From positions 186,001 through 250,000 of the forward strand of contig JAHZJK010000031.1 in the NCBI GenBank assembly GCA_022600955.1: 64,000 nucleotides of DNA, given 5' to 3'. This document shows positions 8,643-19,553 of this stretch, in pieces (positions within the stretch are counted from its first letter, which is position 1; each line of letters opens with the position of its first letter). The notes beneath the pieces were generated by a model. That model worked only from the letters and a program-made list of their open reading frames with translations, did no database searches and was not told the origin of the DNA. The stretch comes from Gammaproteobacteria bacterium (GTDB lineage: Bacteria; Pseudomonadota; Gammaproteobacteria; Steroidobacterales; Woeseiaceae). Position numbers and translations under genes: made by a program.

Positions 8643-9596
8643 TTGGATCTACCGTTTTACAGAGACTATGACCTGCCATGGACGTCCGGCAGGAGCCAGG
8701 ACCAGAAATTCCAGCGTTTGCTTGGAAAGATATTTCTGGTTTGTCTCGTGCTCAGTGCTGTGTGGCCGTTTATTCCTGTACCGGAACCCGATCCGTTTGA
8801 CGTAGAGGAAATCCCGCCGCGTATTGCGCAGTTGTTGCTGGAAGAGAAACCACTGCCACCGCCACCACCGCCGGTCGTGGAGGAAGAGCCTGAGCCTGAG
8901 CCAGATGACCCTGAGCCAGAGCAGGTTGTTGAAGAAACACCGGAACCGGAGCCAGAACCGGAGCCGGAACCTGAAATAGACCGCGAAGAACTCGCTCGCG
9001 AAGAAGCACAGGCGGCATTGATGCCATTCGCCGAGGATCTCGCCGACCTGGTGGATAGCAAGTTATTGGATCAGGTCGATGACGACCGTGAACTCACCGC
9101 ATCTGTGGGCGAAGCTGAGCGCAACGAACGCTCAATGATCACTTCAAAAGTAGGTACTGCGTCAGGCGGTATCAATACAGCGGACATGAGTCGCAATACC
9201 GGTGGAACGGGTATTGCCGGAAGGAATACCACCAAGGTGGCGAGCCCGGTTGCCGGTATTGGCCAGGCTGGCGGCAGCGCGTCGAGGTCCGGGTCCAGTG
9301 GCAAGGCATCTCGGTCGCGTGAAGAAATTGAACTGGTTTTTGACAGAAACAAGGGCGCGATCTTCTCGCTCTACAATCGCGCGCTACGTCGTGACCCGTC
9401 GCTCGAGGGCAAGCTGGTGCTGCGACTGACCATCGCCCCGAATGGCGCGGTAACGTTTTGTGAGGTGGTCTCCAGCGAGCTGGGTGACCCGGAGCTGGAA
9501 CGCAAGCTGGTTCAGCGCGTGAAACTGTTCCGCTTTGAGTCGCGAGACGTCGAATCGATTACGACGACCAAGCCGATCGACTTCTTCCCCGCCTGA
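8643..9596 (+). CDS. TonB-like protein with AgmX/PglI-type C-terminal domain
   Basis: The protein is 317 aa from a TTG start with AGGAG about 9 bases upstream. The cytoplasmic N-terminus is followed by a single membrane helix at about 26-45. A Pro/Glu-rich periplasmic spacer (EPEPEP, about 60-120) and a Gly/Ser-rich linker come next. The C-terminal domain (about 225-317) contains RNKGAIFSLYNRALRRDPSL, then LRLTIAPNGAVTFCEV, as in the AgmX/PglI tail of Myxococcus gliding proteins and in TonB-like energy transducers. It probably carries energy from the ExbB/ExbD motor to the outer membrane. It is the last gene before a strong hairpin. Confidence 0.85.
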   Translation: MDLPFYRDYDLPWTSGRSQDQKFQRLLGKIFLVCLVLSAVWPFIPVPEPDPFDVEEIPPRIAQLLLEEKPLPPPPPPVVEEEPEPEPDDPEPEQVVEETPEPEPEPEPEPEIDREELAREEAQAALMPFAEDLADLVDSKLLDQVDDDRELTASVGEAERNERSMITSKVGTASGGINTADMSRNTGGTGIAGRNTTKVASPVAGIGQAGGSASRSGSSGKASRSREEIELVFDRNKGAIFSLYNRALRRDPSLEGKLVLRLTIAPNGAVTFCEVVSSELGDPELERKLVQRVKLFRFESRDVESITTTKPIDFFPA

Positions 9597-9608
9597 ATCT
9601 TCATTATC

Positions 9609-9644
9609 GCTCCGCCCCGGCCTGAGCAAGGACCGGGGCGGAGC
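9609..9644 (+). terminator. Strong GC hairpin at operon end
   Basis: There is a perfect 12-bp inverted repeat (9609-9620 with 9633-9644) and a 12-base loop, 12 bases after the stop of the AgmX/PglI-tail gene. It lacks a U tract, so it may stabilise the 3' end or act with Rho rather than being a standard intrinsic terminator. Confidence 0.55.
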
Positions 9645-9670
9645 ATGTTCATCGCTGCTAAACTGGCCCG

Positions 9671-10759
9671 ATGAACTACAAAATCCCATTGCTTGTCCTG
9701 CTGCTTGCACTGCCGATCTCGGTCCGTGCGGGCATGACTATCGAACAACTCATCGAACAGGCTCGCCTGGTCGAGTCTGAATCACCTGTGAGTGAAGCTG
9801 AACGATGGCGAAATGCCAGCAAGATCGTTGTCTGGGACCGAGGTATTGACATCGGAGACCTCGCCGAAGACGTCGAAATCGTGCTCGTCGGTTCGCCTGA
9901 GGAAGCCCTGCAGCATGTTGTCGATGCTGATGCGATAGTTGGCTATTGCAGCCGGGAAATTGTCGAAGCAGCACCATTGCTGGTCTGGGTGCAGATCTAC
10001 TGGGCTGGTGTTGAGCGATGCCTCGAGGTTGAGCAGATTGCTTCCGGCGAGGTGGTCCTTTCGAATATGCAAAAGATGTCATCACCCGCAATCGCAGAGC
10101 ATGCGATAGCGATGGCGTTATCATTGTCACGCAAGCTGCCCAGCTACGCGCGCGCAATGGAGGATCGAAACTGGCTAAGCTGGGGCGGTGACCTCGCTAC
10201 TGAAATGCGGCCAATCGCCGGGCGCACGCTACTGGTCGTGGGGCTGGGTGGAATTGGTTCGGAGGTCGCTCGCCTTGGCGACGCACTCGGAATGCGTGTT
10301 GTTGGCACGCGCAACAGTTCGCGAACTGGCCCGGACTATGTTGATTACGTTGGATTGTCAGACGAACTACATGAACTTGCGGCAGATGCCGACATAATTG
10401 TGAATGCATTGCCGCTTACCGCAGCAACAACGGGACTCCTGGACGCCGAGTTTTTCGATGCGACGAAATCCGGTGCGATTTTCGTCAATGTGGGCCGTGG
10501 TGCCACAGTAGTTACCAGCGACCTGATGGCTGCGCTGGACAGCGGCCAGATCAGCGGTGCCGGTCTGGATGTTACCGAGCCGGAGCCTCTGCCGCAGGAT
10601 CACGCCTTATGGGACTACGACAATGTTGTTGTAACGCCGCATGTGGCTGGCGCTGGCGGCGAGAACGAACGGCATCGCCTGCTATTACTTGAAAACCTGC
10701 GCCGCTACATCGGTGGCGAGCGACTTTTGAACGTCGTTGATCCACAAAAAGGTTACTGA
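9671..10759 (+). CDS. D-2-hydroxyacid dehydrogenase with apparent signal peptide
   Basis: It has the Rossmann NAD(P) motif VVGLGGIGSEVARLG (about 190-204), the FVNVGRG loop holding the substrate-binding Arg, and TPHVAG with the catalytic His near residue 328. It fits the D-isomer-specific 2-hydroxyacid dehydrogenase family. The N-terminus (MNYKIPLLVLLLALPISVRAG) is a textbook signal peptide, unexpected for an NAD-dependent enzyme. An internal ATG at 9734 would remove it, but neither start has a convincing Shine-Dalgarno. The next gene starts 5 bases after the stop, suggesting one transcript. The substrate is unknown. Confidence 0.85.
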   Translation: MNYKIPLLVLLLALPISVRAGMTIEQLIEQARLVESESPVSEAERWRNASKIVVWDRGIDIGDLAEDVEIVLVGSPEEALQHVVDADAIVGYCSREIVEAAPLLVWVQIYWAGVERCLEVEQIASGEVVLSNMQKMSSPAIAEHAIAMALSLSRKLPSYARAMEDRNWLSWGGDLATEMRPIAGRTLLVVGLGGIGSEVARLGDALGMRVVGTRNSSRTGPDYVDYVGLSDELHELAADADIIVNALPLTAATTGLLDAEFFDATKSGAIFVNVGRGATVVTSDLMAALDSGQISGAGLDVTEPEPLPQDHALWDYDNVVVTPHVAGAGGENERHRLLLLENLRRYIGGERLLNVVDPQKGY

Positions 10760-10764
10760 GCTGC

Positions 10765-11517
10765 ATGAAGATTGACGAGGGCGGACGTCGTACAGCACTG
10801 GACGGAGCGAGCAGACGTCGCATTTATTTGTTTCGGCACGGATCTGTTGATTATCTGGATAAAGACGGCAACGTCGTTCCTGACACGGACCTCGTTGACC
10901 TCAACGAACAGGGCCTAACGCAGGCCAGCGCAATGCAACGCTTGTTTGCCGATGTGCACATAGACCGCGCGGCATGCTCGGGATTTCCGCGCACCCGGCA
11001 AACGGCCCTGGCGGTGCTCGGCGAGCGTGATATTCAAATTGAAATTCTGAGCGAATTTGAAGAGATTCGACAACAGCAGGGACAGGTTGCGGGCGGCTAT
11101 GACATTGTCGCGGATATTGCCTTTTCTCATTGGCGTGCACCCGATCCCGAAGCACGCTTCCTCGGCGGTGAGCGCTATTGTGATTTTTACTCCCGTATTG
11201 AAACTGCGATGGAGAACCTGGTCAGCGACAACTCCTGGCACAATCTCGCACTCTTCGCACACGGTGGTACAAATGCAGCTGCACTTGGCTGGATCACCGG
11301 AATTGGTTTGCCGGCGTTCGGCATGCTCGATCAGGCGACCTGTTGTCTGAACGTCATCGATTTCGACGTAGCAGACAGTGGGGAGATTGTACGAAAGACC
11401 GTTCGGGCGATGAATGTCACGGCGTATGATCCTGCGAAAGGAATGCGCCACTCCGGCGATATGGAAACCCTCGCGCACTGGATGATCGAGCGGCAAGTTG
11501 CGCTGAAGGTCTCCTAA
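10765..11517 (+). CDS. Histidine phosphatase superfamily protein
   Basis: It belongs to the phosphoglycerate mutase-like branch 1 family. The catalytic RHG motif is at about residues 22-24 (YLFRHGSVDY). An R-T segment (SGFPRTRQTA, about 72-81) and the second catalytic His region (LALFAHGGTN, about 162-171) follow. The substrate cannot be read from sequence. It sits between a 2-hydroxyacid dehydrogenase and a DNA glycosylase gene with small gaps, so a shared operon is likely but functional linkage is not evident. Confidence 0.85.
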   Translation: MKIDEGGRRTALDGASRRRIYLFRHGSVDYLDKDGNVVPDTDLVDLNEQGLTQASAMQRLFADVHIDRAACSGFPRTRQTALAVLGERDIQIEILSEFEEIRQQQGQVAGGYDIVADIAFSHWRAPDPEARFLGGERYCDFYSRIETAMENLVSDNSWHNLALFAHGGTNAAALGWITGIGLPAFGMLDQATCCLNVIDFDVADSGEIVRKTVRAMNVTAYDPAKGMRHSGDMETLAHWMIERQVALKVS

Positions 11518-11525
11518 GCACGCAC

Positions 11526-12059
11526 TTGGTCAGGCAGACGAACATCGAAAAGTCTGAGGGTTTCGCGGCGATCGTACACGCTGGCACCCGGGTGCTGATT
11601 CTCGGTAGCCTGCCGGGCAAAAAGTCTCTTGCCGAGCACCAATATTACGCGCATCCTCAGAACGCTTTCTGGCCGATAATGCATGCGCTGTTCGGTATTG
11701 AAGGAAACTACGCCGAACGCTGCAACCAGCTGGGCAAGCACCGGGTCGCACTATGGGACGTGCTTGCTGCGTCAGTCCGGCCAGGCAGCATGGATGCCGA
11801 TATCCGCGTTGATACCGCAGAAGCTAATGACTTTAAGCGTTTCCTGGAGTCGCATCCGGAAATTGAAATGATCGCCTTTAACGGCCGCAAGGCCGAACAG
11901 CTGTTCGCCAGGTTTGTCGAGTTGCCGCAAGACATGCGACTAAAGACTGTTTCACTGCCGTCGACCAGTCCAGCCTACGCATCGATATCAAAGTCGGATA
12001 AGGTAGATGCTTGGCGCATCGGCTTGAGCACGGTGCTGCCTGTTCTTGAGGAGACTTAG
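11526..12059 (+). CDS. Hypoxanthine/deoxyinosine DNA glycosylase (UDG family 6-like)
   Basis: The protein is 177 aa from a TTG start. It contains LILGSLPGKKSLAEHQYYAH followed by PQNAFWPIM, typical of the HDG branch of uracil-DNA glycosylases, and a C-terminal LPSTSPAY motif. The family removes deaminated adenine (hypoxanthine) from DNA in base excision repair. The length fits family members. The start is 8 bases after the phosphatase stop and the gene is followed by a MAPEG gene after 2 bases. Confidence 0.82.
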   Translation: MVRQTNIEKSEGFAAIVHAGTRVLILGSLPGKKSLAEHQYYAHPQNAFWPIMHALFGIEGNYAERCNQLGKHRVALWDVLAASVRPGSMDADIRVDTAEANDFKRFLESHPEIEMIAFNGRKAEQLFARFVELPQDMRLKTVSLPSTSPAYASISKSDKVDAWRIGLSTVLPVLEET

Positions 12060-12061
12060 AG

Positions 12062-12496
12062 ATGAATGCAGACGCCATTTTCCTGCCGATGCTTGGCCTG
12101 ATGACATTGACCGCAGTCGTGTGGTTTCACATGTATGCGGTTCGTATTCCGGCAATGAAGCGTGCCAGAATTGACGTACAGACATATACAACGCCACAGA
12201 AAGTTATCGAACATTTGCCGGTGGAGGCCAGTTACCCGGCTAATAATCTGAAGAATCTGCTTGAGCTACCGGTGTTGTTCTATGGGCTGTGTCTGTACCT
12301 GTATGTTACCGGCAGTGTCGATAGTTTCTATGTCTTCGCTGCCTGGGCGTTTCTGATGTTGCGCGTGTTGCACAGTATAGTGCACTGCACGCGCAATATC
12401 GTCATCGTGCGTTTTTACCTGTACGCCTCTGGCGCAGTTGTATTGTGGTGCATGTTGGGCAGGGCACTATTCTCGGCTATTGCTGTCCACTTTTAA
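12062..12496 (+). CDS. MAPEG-family integral membrane protein
   Basis: The protein is 144 aa with four hydrophobic helices. MAPEG features include the ...R-I-P-A segment after helix 1 and, after helix 2-3, RVLHSIVHCTRN, which resembles the conserved R-x-x-H-S/N segment of the family. Bacterial MAPEG proteins are of mostly unknown function, and some are glutathione-dependent. It lies 2 bases after the DNA glycosylase gene. Confidence 0.8.
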   Translation: MNADAIFLPMLGLMTLTAVVWFHMYAVRIPAMKRARIDVQTYTTPQKVIEHLPVEASYPANNLKNLLELPVLFYGLCLYLYVTGSVDSFYVFAAWAFLMLRVLHSIVHCTRNIVIVRFYLYASGAVVLWCMLGRALFSAIAVHF

Positions 12497-12511
12497 GAGG
12501 AGTTGATCAAC

Positions 12512-13111
12512 ATGATGCAAACACGCACGCGACGGATTATGCGCGAGGTACTCGTCCTCGGCGTACTGGTGGTAGGCATCCTTGCTGCGCGGTCCACGCT
12601 TGCCGACCACTATCATGTACCATCAGGTTCCATGGAGTACACGCTGATGATCGGCGATCGTGTTTTTGTCGATAAGCGTGCATTCGGATTGCGGGTTCCG
12701 TTTACCAATATCAAGATGACCCAGGGCGACTCGGTTGAGCGCGGCGATATTGTAATTTTCGATTCACCGCGAGATGGCAAACGGCTGATAAAGCGTATCG
12801 TTGCCGTCGGCGGGGATACTGTTGAGATTCAAGCAGGGCATCTGGCGATCAACGGGGAGTCGCTGGCTGTGGTGGATCAGGCTGGCGTGGAACGTATCGG
12901 GAGTAAGTTGGTGCAGCTGAAACTGGCTAGCGGCGGCGGGCCGAATCTTAGCGGCATGGTTGAGCCCGGGACAGTTCTGGCCGTAGGCGATCACCGCGGC
13001 AATTCAACCGATGGTCGCATATTTGGTGCGGTGCCCGAACGCGAAATTTACGGCCGCGCAGTGGCTGTCTACTATCGTCGTGGGGACGGCTTTGGCTGGA
13101 TAGGGCTGTAA
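12512..13111 (+). CDS. lepB: Signal peptidase I
   Basis: It cleaves Sec signal peptides at the periplasmic face. I chose ATG 12512 over TTG 12503 because AAGAGGAG (12495-12502) is then correctly spaced. The N-terminal membrane anchor is at about 13-30. The catalytic Ser lies in PSGSMEYTL (about residues 36-44) and the catalytic Lys in KRLIKRIVAVGGD (about 90-102). The C-terminal SPase box contains GDHRGNSTDGR. At 199 aa it is shorter than E. coli LepB (324 aa) and similar in size to SipS-type enzymes, and it lacks lepA next to it, so it may be a second, accessory signal peptidase. Confidence 0.92.
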   Translation: MMQTRTRRIMREVLVLGVLVVGILAARSTLADHYHVPSGSMEYTLMIGDRVFVDKRAFGLRVPFTNIKMTQGDSVERGDIVIFDSPRDGKRLIKRIVAVGGDTVEIQAGHLAINGESLAVVDQAGVERIGSKLVQLKLASGGGPNLSGMVEPGTVLAVGDHRGNSTDGRIFGAVPEREIYGRAVAVYYRRGDGFGWIGL

Positions 13112-13127
13112 TTTCGAGCTGGAAGCC

Positions 13128-14592
<1,465 letters not shown>

Positions 14593-14601
14593 GGGTAGGT
14601 T

Positions 14602-14970
14602 ATGGCAGATGATATCGGCAAGATTGGCTGGATCGACATGACTGTCGAAAATGCGGCGGATATGCGCGATTTCTACAAAGCGGTCGTGGGCTGGCAAGTT
14701 GAAGACACCAGCATGGGTGACTACGACGACTACACAATGAAAGCATCTGACGGCACCGCCATATCGGGTGTCTGTCACGCGCGCGGCAGTAACGCGGCCT
14801 TGCCGGGAGGGTGGCTGATCTACATTACCGTTGCCGATGTTGACGCCAGCGCGGCCGCGTGCACAGCTAATGGCGGCAAGCTGCTGGTTGAACCAAGCGG
14901 GCTTGCGGGCGGCCGCTTTTGCGTTATTCAAGATCCGAATGGCGCAACGTCTGCGCTGTTCCAACCCTGA
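14602..14970 (+). CDS. VOC-family (glyoxalase/bleomycin-resistance fold) protein
   Basis: The protein is 122 aa and a single VOC module: an N-terminal KIGWIDMTVENAADMRDFYK-type strand-helix, and a C-terminal FCVIQDPNGA strand typical of this fold. VOC proteins bind a metal and act on varied small molecules. The specific activity is not visible. It starts right after the desaturase gene and ends 14 bases before the LuxR-type regulator gene. Confidence 0.82.
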   Translation: MADDIGKIGWIDMTVENAADMRDFYKAVVGWQVEDTSMGDYDDYTMKASDGTAISGVCHARGSNAALPGGWLIYITVADVDASAAACTANGGKLLVEPSGLAGGRFCVIQDPNGATSALFQP

Positions 14971-14984
14971 CGGTCGTACCAGGA

Positions 14985-15779
14985 ATGCAGGGCGTTTTCG
15001 ACACTCAAACCTGGCATGCGGGAGTAGCGACTCTGATCGCTGCTGAAGACGCAACTTCTATCGCGACGAGTCTCGTCACTTTGATAGGTAATACTGTAAG
15101 CAGCAATGGAACAAGCTTGCTGGCGTTCTACCACGACGCCCCTCCGCAGGTCGTGGCGCATTCACTGGCCCCAAGCAGCGCCAAGCACTACCTCGATCGG
15201 TTTCTCGCGGGACCGTACCTCCTCGATCCGCTTTACCAATTGGCATTGCAGGCCAAACGGCCGAAAATGTGCCGGTTTCGTGACACGCAGCCAGATCGTT
15301 TTCTCTCGAGCGAGTACTACCGGCAATACGTTGAGCGTACGCACCTTGTTGATGAGATGGACTACATGCTCGGCGCATCGCCGAATGGTGCACTGGTGAT
15401 GGTGTCAGGGCGTACGGAACGTCGTTACTCCCGGGTTGAGTTGCGACGCTTCAAGCTAATTGAGCCAATCGTGATTGCTGCGATGGAGCGTGTCCGTGAC
15501 GCCCGCAGTGCGGTGTCGTCTGTCGACGATGACGGTCGCGGAATGCACCAGCGCCTGACAGATTGTTTCAACAATTTTGGCGAAGGTGAGCTCACGATTC
15601 GCGAGCGCGAAATCACACAATTGCTACTACGCGGGCATTCCTCGAAATCGATCGCGCGCGAACTCGGTATCGCACCGGGTACGGTCATGGTTCACAAACG
15701 GAATCTGTTTTCCAAGCTTGGTATTACGTCTCAGTACGAGTTGTTCTCGAGTTTTATTGACAAGCTTTCTGTGACATAA
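14985..15779 (+). CDS. LuxR-type transcriptional regulator
   Basis: I chose ATG 14985 over an upstream start inside the VOC gene. AGGA lies just before it but with short spacing. The N-terminal ~190 residues form an uncharacterised sensor-like domain. The C-terminal LuxR/GerE HTH (about 200-260) contains LTIREREITQLLLRGHSSKS, followed by the recognition-helix region GTVMVHKRNLFSKLG. The target is unknown. It sits just upstream of the isovaleryl-CoA dehydrogenase gene, so it could regulate branched-chain catabolism, though no operator is evident. Confidence 0.85.
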   Translation: MQGVFDTQTWHAGVATLIAAEDATSIATSLVTLIGNTVSSNGTSLLAFYHDAPPQVVAHSLAPSSAKHYLDRFLAGPYLLDPLYQLALQAKRPKMCRFRDTQPDRFLSSEYYRQYVERTHLVDEMDYMLGASPNGALVMVSGRTERRYSRVELRRFKLIEPIVIAAMERVRDARSAVSSVDDDGRGMHQRLTDCFNNFGEGELTIREREITQLLLRGHSSKSIARELGIAPGTVMVHKRNLFSKLGITSQYELFSSFIDKLSVT

Positions 15780-15790
15780 CAATCACACCC

Positions 15791-15806
15791 TACCGCGCTA
15801 GCGGTA
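15791..15806 (+). terminator. Short perfect hairpin after the LuxR-type gene
   Basis: TACCGC/GCGGTA forms a 6-bp stem with loop GCTA in the 90-base gap between the LuxR-type gene and the isovaleryl-CoA dehydrogenase gene. There is no U tract, so terminator function is weakly supported and it could be a protein site instead. Confidence 0.3.
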
Positions 15807-15869
15807 TTCATCTGCGGCGCAGCGTGGGCGATAATGTTTCACTCGTAACCAGCGCCTGGAAACTACCTG

Positions 15870-17027
15870 ATGTTTGAATTTGATTTCGGTCTCGGCGAAG
15901 ACCTTGACCTGCTTCGCCAGACTATCCGTGCATTCGCAGCGGATCGCATCGCGCCGCTGGCTGAGCGCATTGATGCAGAGAACGAGTTTCCACGCGAACT
16001 CTGGACGGAATTTGGTGACCTTGGCTTACTGGGTATTACCGTCGAATCGGAGTTTGGCGGTTCGGAGCTTGGCTACCTCGCGCACGTTATTGCGATGGAG
16101 GAAATCAGCCGGGCTTCTGCATCGCTGGGATTGTCTTATGGTGCTCATTCGAACTTATGCGTCAATCAACTGCGACGCTGGGGCAGCGAGGCGCAAAAAC
16201 AGACATACCTGCCCAAACTGATTTCCGGCGAGTTTCTCGGCGCGTTGGCGATGAGTGAACCCGGTGCGGGTTCGGATGTGATGGGCATGCGCACGAGCGC
16301 TGTCCGAAATGGTGACCACTATGTGCTCAATGGCAGCAAGATGTGGATTACCAATGCTCCTGGTGCCGACATCATAATCGCTTATGCAAAGACCAATGCC
16401 GGTAGTGGTTCAGAAGGATTGAGCGCTTTCCTGATTGAACGTGGCACTGAAGGGCTTTCGACTCCGCAGAAGCTCGACAAACTTGGAATGCGCGGTTCAG
16501 ACACGAGTGAGGTGTTGCTGGAAAACTGTCGGATTCCAGTATCGAACCGATTGGCAGAGGAAGGCAAAGGTACTGCGATCCTGATGAGCGGCCTCGACTA
16601 TGAACGGGTCGTGCTTGCTGGTGGTCCACTTGGCATCATGGCAGCTTGCATGGATGTCGTTATGCCATATGTTCACGATCGTAAGCAGTTCGGTCAGCCC
16701 ATTGGCGAGTTTCAGTTGATGCAAGGTAAAATTGCCGACATGTACACTGCGATGAACAGTTGTCGAGCCTACGTTTATGCTGTCGCTGCAGCATGTGATC
16801 GGCAACAAACGACGCGTTTCGATGCTGCCGGATGTATTCTGGTCGCGGCCGAAAAGGCAACCTGGATGGCAGGCGAAGCCATTCAGGCACTGGGCGGCAA
16901 TGGTTACATCAATGAGTATCCGGCGGGCCGGTTGTGGCGCGATGCCAAGCTCTACGAAATTGGCGCCGGCACCAGCGAAATTCGGCGTATGCTGATCGGC
17001 CGTGAACTATTCAATGCAAGTAGTTAG
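15870..17027 (+). CDS. liuA: Isovaleryl-CoA dehydrogenase
   Basis: It oxidises isovaleryl-CoA to 3-methylcrotonyl-CoA in leucine degradation. The protein is 385 aa, the family length, with FAD-binding motifs [13 protein letters not shown] (126-138) and WITNAP (159-164), and the C-terminal [10 protein letters not shown] (364-373). The catalytic base is at the IVD-type position, Glu245 in [10 protein letters not shown]. The medium-chain enzyme's alternative Glu position is Ala366 here. The downstream carboxylase gene begins 3 bases after the stop, which supports the leucine-pathway assignment. Confidence 0.92.
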   Translation: MFEFDFGLGEDLDLLRQTIRAFAADRIAPLAERIDAENEFPRELWTEFGDLGLLGITVESEFGGSELGYLAHVIAMEEISRASASLGLSYGAHSNLCVNQLRRWGSEAQKQTYLPKLISGEFLGALAMSEPGAGSDVMGMRTSAVRNGDHYVLNGSKMWITNAPGADIIIAYAKTNAGSGSEGLSAFLIERGTEGLSTPQKLDKLGMRGSDTSEVLLENCRIPVSNRLAEEGKGTAILMSGLDYERVVLAGGPLGIMAACMDVVMPYVHDRKQFGQPIGEFQLMQGKIADMYTAMNSCRAYVYAVAAACDRQQTTRFDAAGCILVAAEKATWMAGEAIQALGGNGYINEYPAGRLWRDAKLYEIGAGTSEIRRMLIGRELFNASS

Positions 17028-17030
17028 TCA

Positions 17031-18641
17031 ATGCCAGTAATTAAAACCAAGATCGATCGATCGTCAGAAGATTTTGAGAAAAATGTTGCGGCGCATGAAG
17101 CTTTCGCAGCAGACCTCAGAGAAGTCGACGGCTACATCATGCAGGGTGGTCCGGAACGCTCGCGTGAAAAACATCTGTCGCGCGGCAAGCTGCTCGTGCG
17201 GGATCGAATTGCCGCCTTGCTTGACGACGACGCTGATTTCCTCGAGATAGGCCGACAAGCGGCCTGGCAGGTATACAGTGATGATGTACCCAGCGCCGGC
17301 ATCGTCACTGGAATAGGGCGTATTCACGGCATCGAGTGCATGATCGTTGCGAACGATGCGACGGTCAAAGGTGGTACGTATTACCCGATTACGGTGAAAA
17401 AGCACCTCCGTGCACAGGAAATCGCTGCACAGAATCATTTGCCCTGTGTCTATCTCGTGGATTCTGGCGGTGCGTTCTTGCCGCGACAGGATGAAGTGTT
17501 TCCTGACCGTGATCATTTCGGACGCATTTTCTTCAATCAGGCCAACCTCTCCGCCGCGGGGATTCCGCAGATCGCGGTTGTCATGGGTTCATGCACAGCG
17601 GGAGGTGCCTACGTTCCCGCGATGAGCGACGAGACAATTATTGTGCGCAACCAGGGCACAATTTTTCTCGGCGGTCCGCCGCTCGTAAAAGCCGCGACGG
17701 GCGAAGTAGTGGATGCAGAGACTCTGGGCGGCGGCAGTGTGCATTCGCGAATTTCCGGAGTGACAGACCACCTGGCCGACGACGACGAACACGCGCTGCA
17801 GATTGCACGTGAGATCATCGCCCACCTGAATCGGCAAGAACATACCAGCGTGCAGCGAATGACGCCACGCACGCCAGCGCTTCCAGCTGAGGATATTTAC
17901 GGTATCGTCTCGCGGGAGTACCGCTTTCCCTATGACGTGCGTGAGGTCATTGCACGCATCGTTGATGCGTCAGAGTTCCACGAGTTTAAGAAGCTCTATG
18001 GCGCAACGCTGGTGTGCGGGTTCGCACACATCGACGGCTACCCGGTTGGAATAATCGCCAATAACGGAATCCTGTTTCCTGAATCTGCTCAAAAAGGCGC
18101 GCACTTTATTCAGTTGTGTAATCGCCGCGGTACGCCGATCGTTTTTTTGCAAAACATTACCGGATTTATGGTTGGCAAGCGGGTTGAGCACGCAGGTATC
18201 GCAAAAGATGGCGCGAAAATGGTTAACGCCGTGGCAACGGCAAGCGTGCCCAAATTCACTGTTGTAATCGGCGGTTCTTTTGGTGCGGGCAACTATGCTA
18301 TGTGCGGGCGTGCCTATAGTCCGAATATGATCTGGATGTGGCCAAATGCGCGGATTTCTGTGATGGGCGGTGAGCAGGCGTCACTGGTTCTGGCAACCGT
18401 CAAAGGTGACAGCCTGGAAGCGCGTGGCGAAGAATGGCCGGATAAGGACCGGGCTGCGTACGAAGAAATGATTCGCCAGCAGTACGAAACGCAGGGACAT
18501 CCCCTTTATGCCAGCGCCAGGCTCTGGGACGACGGCGTCATTGATCCACTGGAAACACGCCGTGTACTCGCGCATGGTCTGTCGGCCGCGACCAGCAGGC
18601 CTCGGGATGAAGAGTCACGATACGGCGTATTTCGTATGTAA
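17031..18641 (+). CDS. liuB: Methylcrotonyl-CoA carboxylase beta (carboxyltransferase) subunit
   Basis: It transfers CO2 from carboxybiotin to 3-methylcrotonyl-CoA. At 536 aa it fits the MCC beta family. The carboxyltransferase N-half contains [19 protein letters not shown], followed by [17 protein letters not shown]. The C-half contains [18 protein letters not shown] and a methylcrotonyl-type ending. It follows liuA by 3 bases. The biotin carboxylase/biotin carrier alpha subunit (liuD) is not next to it or anywhere in the window. Confidence 0.93.
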   Translation: MPVIKTKIDRSSEDFEKNVAAHEAFAADLREVDGYIMQGGPERSREKHLSRGKLLVRDRIAALLDDDADFLEIGRQAAWQVYSDDVPSAGIVTGIGRIHGIECMIVANDATVKGGTYYPITVKKHLRAQEIAAQNHLPCVYLVDSGGAFLPRQDEVFPDRDHFGRIFFNQANLSAAGIPQIAVVMGSCTAGGAYVPAMSDETIIVRNQGTIFLGGPPLVKAATGEVVDAETLGGGSVHSRISGVTDHLADDDEHALQIAREIIAHLNRQEHTSVQRMTPRTPALPAEDIYGIVSREYRFPYDVREVIARIVDASEFHEFKKLYGATLVCGFAHIDGYPVGIIANNGILFPESAQKGAHFIQLCNRRGTPIVFLQNITGFMVGKRVEHAGIAKDGAKMVNAVATASVPKFTVVIGGSFGAGNYAMCGRAYSPNMIWMWPNARISVMGGEQASLVLATVKGDSLEARGEEWPDKDRAAYEEMIRQQYETQGHPLYASARLWDDGVIDPLETRRVLAHGLSAATSRPRDEESRYGVFRM

Positions 18642-18680
18642 CTCCATGTACAATCAGCGCATTCACAGATTGGATGCGAT

Positions 18681-19538
18681 ATGCCGCTTGACTACGACAA
18701 GCTGTTGGCGACCAAGGTCGTCGACCTGCCCCTGAGTTACGCCGATTCCGAAGCTATTCTCTATGCGCTCAGCGTAGGAATGGGTAGTGATCCGCTTGAC
18801 GCAAAAGAACTTCCCTACGTCTATGAACAGGGCGATCGGTTCAGCACCGTACCGACGCTGGCGTCAGTGCTTGTGCCGGATATGTTTCCACCCGGGCTTG
18901 GCTGGGATTTTAGTCAGGTGTTGCACTCCGAACAGCGCATGCAGTTGTATCGTCCCCTGCCGGCAAAAGCCGATCTGTTAATCAACAAGCGTGTGGTTGA
19001 TGCGTACGACTGGGGTCCGCGCAAAGGCGCTGTGATTCTTTTCGAAGCAGAAGGTCGTCTGGCCAGCGACGACACGGTGCTGTTTACACTGGGTTGCACG
19101 GTCATGGCACGCGGCGACGGCGGCTTTGGTGGCCCGATGGGCAAGGGTCCGCGCCCACACCGCGCACCGCGGCGGGAACCGGACTTGAGCTGCGATATTG
19201 CTACGCGTAAGGACCAGGCGTTGTTGTTTCGTCTGACGGGAGATCGCAATCCGCTGCATGCAGATCCCAACGAAGCGCGCAAGGTGGGCTTCGAAGTGCC
19301 AATTCTGCACGGCATGTGTACCTACGGCGTCGCATGTCGCGCCATACTGCGGACCATTTGCGACTACGACTACACGTTGATCAGGGGATTTGATGCTCGC
19401 TTTACATCACCGGTATTGCCTGGCGACACAATAACGACCGATATGTGGCAGGACGGTGACATAGTGTCGTTTCGCTGTACGGTCAAGGAGCGTGACGAAA
19501 TTGTCTTGCGCAATGGAAAGTGCACGCTTGCGGTGTAA
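18681..19538 (+). CDS. MaoC-type enoyl-CoA hydratase 2
   Basis: The protein is 285 aa, a double hot-dog protein like hydratase 2 of the multifunctional beta-oxidation enzymes. The hydratase motif is in the C-terminal half: LTGDRNPLHADPNEA, followed by GFEVPILHG, with the Asp/His pair of the family. It hydrates trans-2-enoyl-CoA to (R)-3-hydroxyacyl-CoA. It lies 39 bases after liuB and is probably in the same transcript. The specific acyl-CoA is not readable from sequence. Confidence 0.85.
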   Translation: MPLDYDKLLATKVVDLPLSYADSEAILYALSVGMGSDPLDAKELPYVYEQGDRFSTVPTLASVLVPDMFPPGLGWDFSQVLHSEQRMQLYRPLPAKADLLINKRVVDAYDWGPRKGAVILFEAEGRLASDDTVLFTLGCTVMARGDGGFGGPMGKGPRPHRAPRREPDLSCDIATRKDQALLFRLTGDRNPLHADPNEARKVGFEVPILHGMCTYGVACRAILRTICDYDYTLIRGFDARFTSPVLPGDTITTDMWQDGDIVSFRCTVKERDEIVLRNGKCTLAV

Positions 19539-19553
19539 GCACGAGGATAAGGT

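Noticed and set aside
8880..8990. Short repeats rich in gagcctgag/ccggaaccg
   Set aside because: They encode the Glu-Pro spacer of the TonB-like protein and are explained by protein function, so not a CRISPR or mobile repeat.
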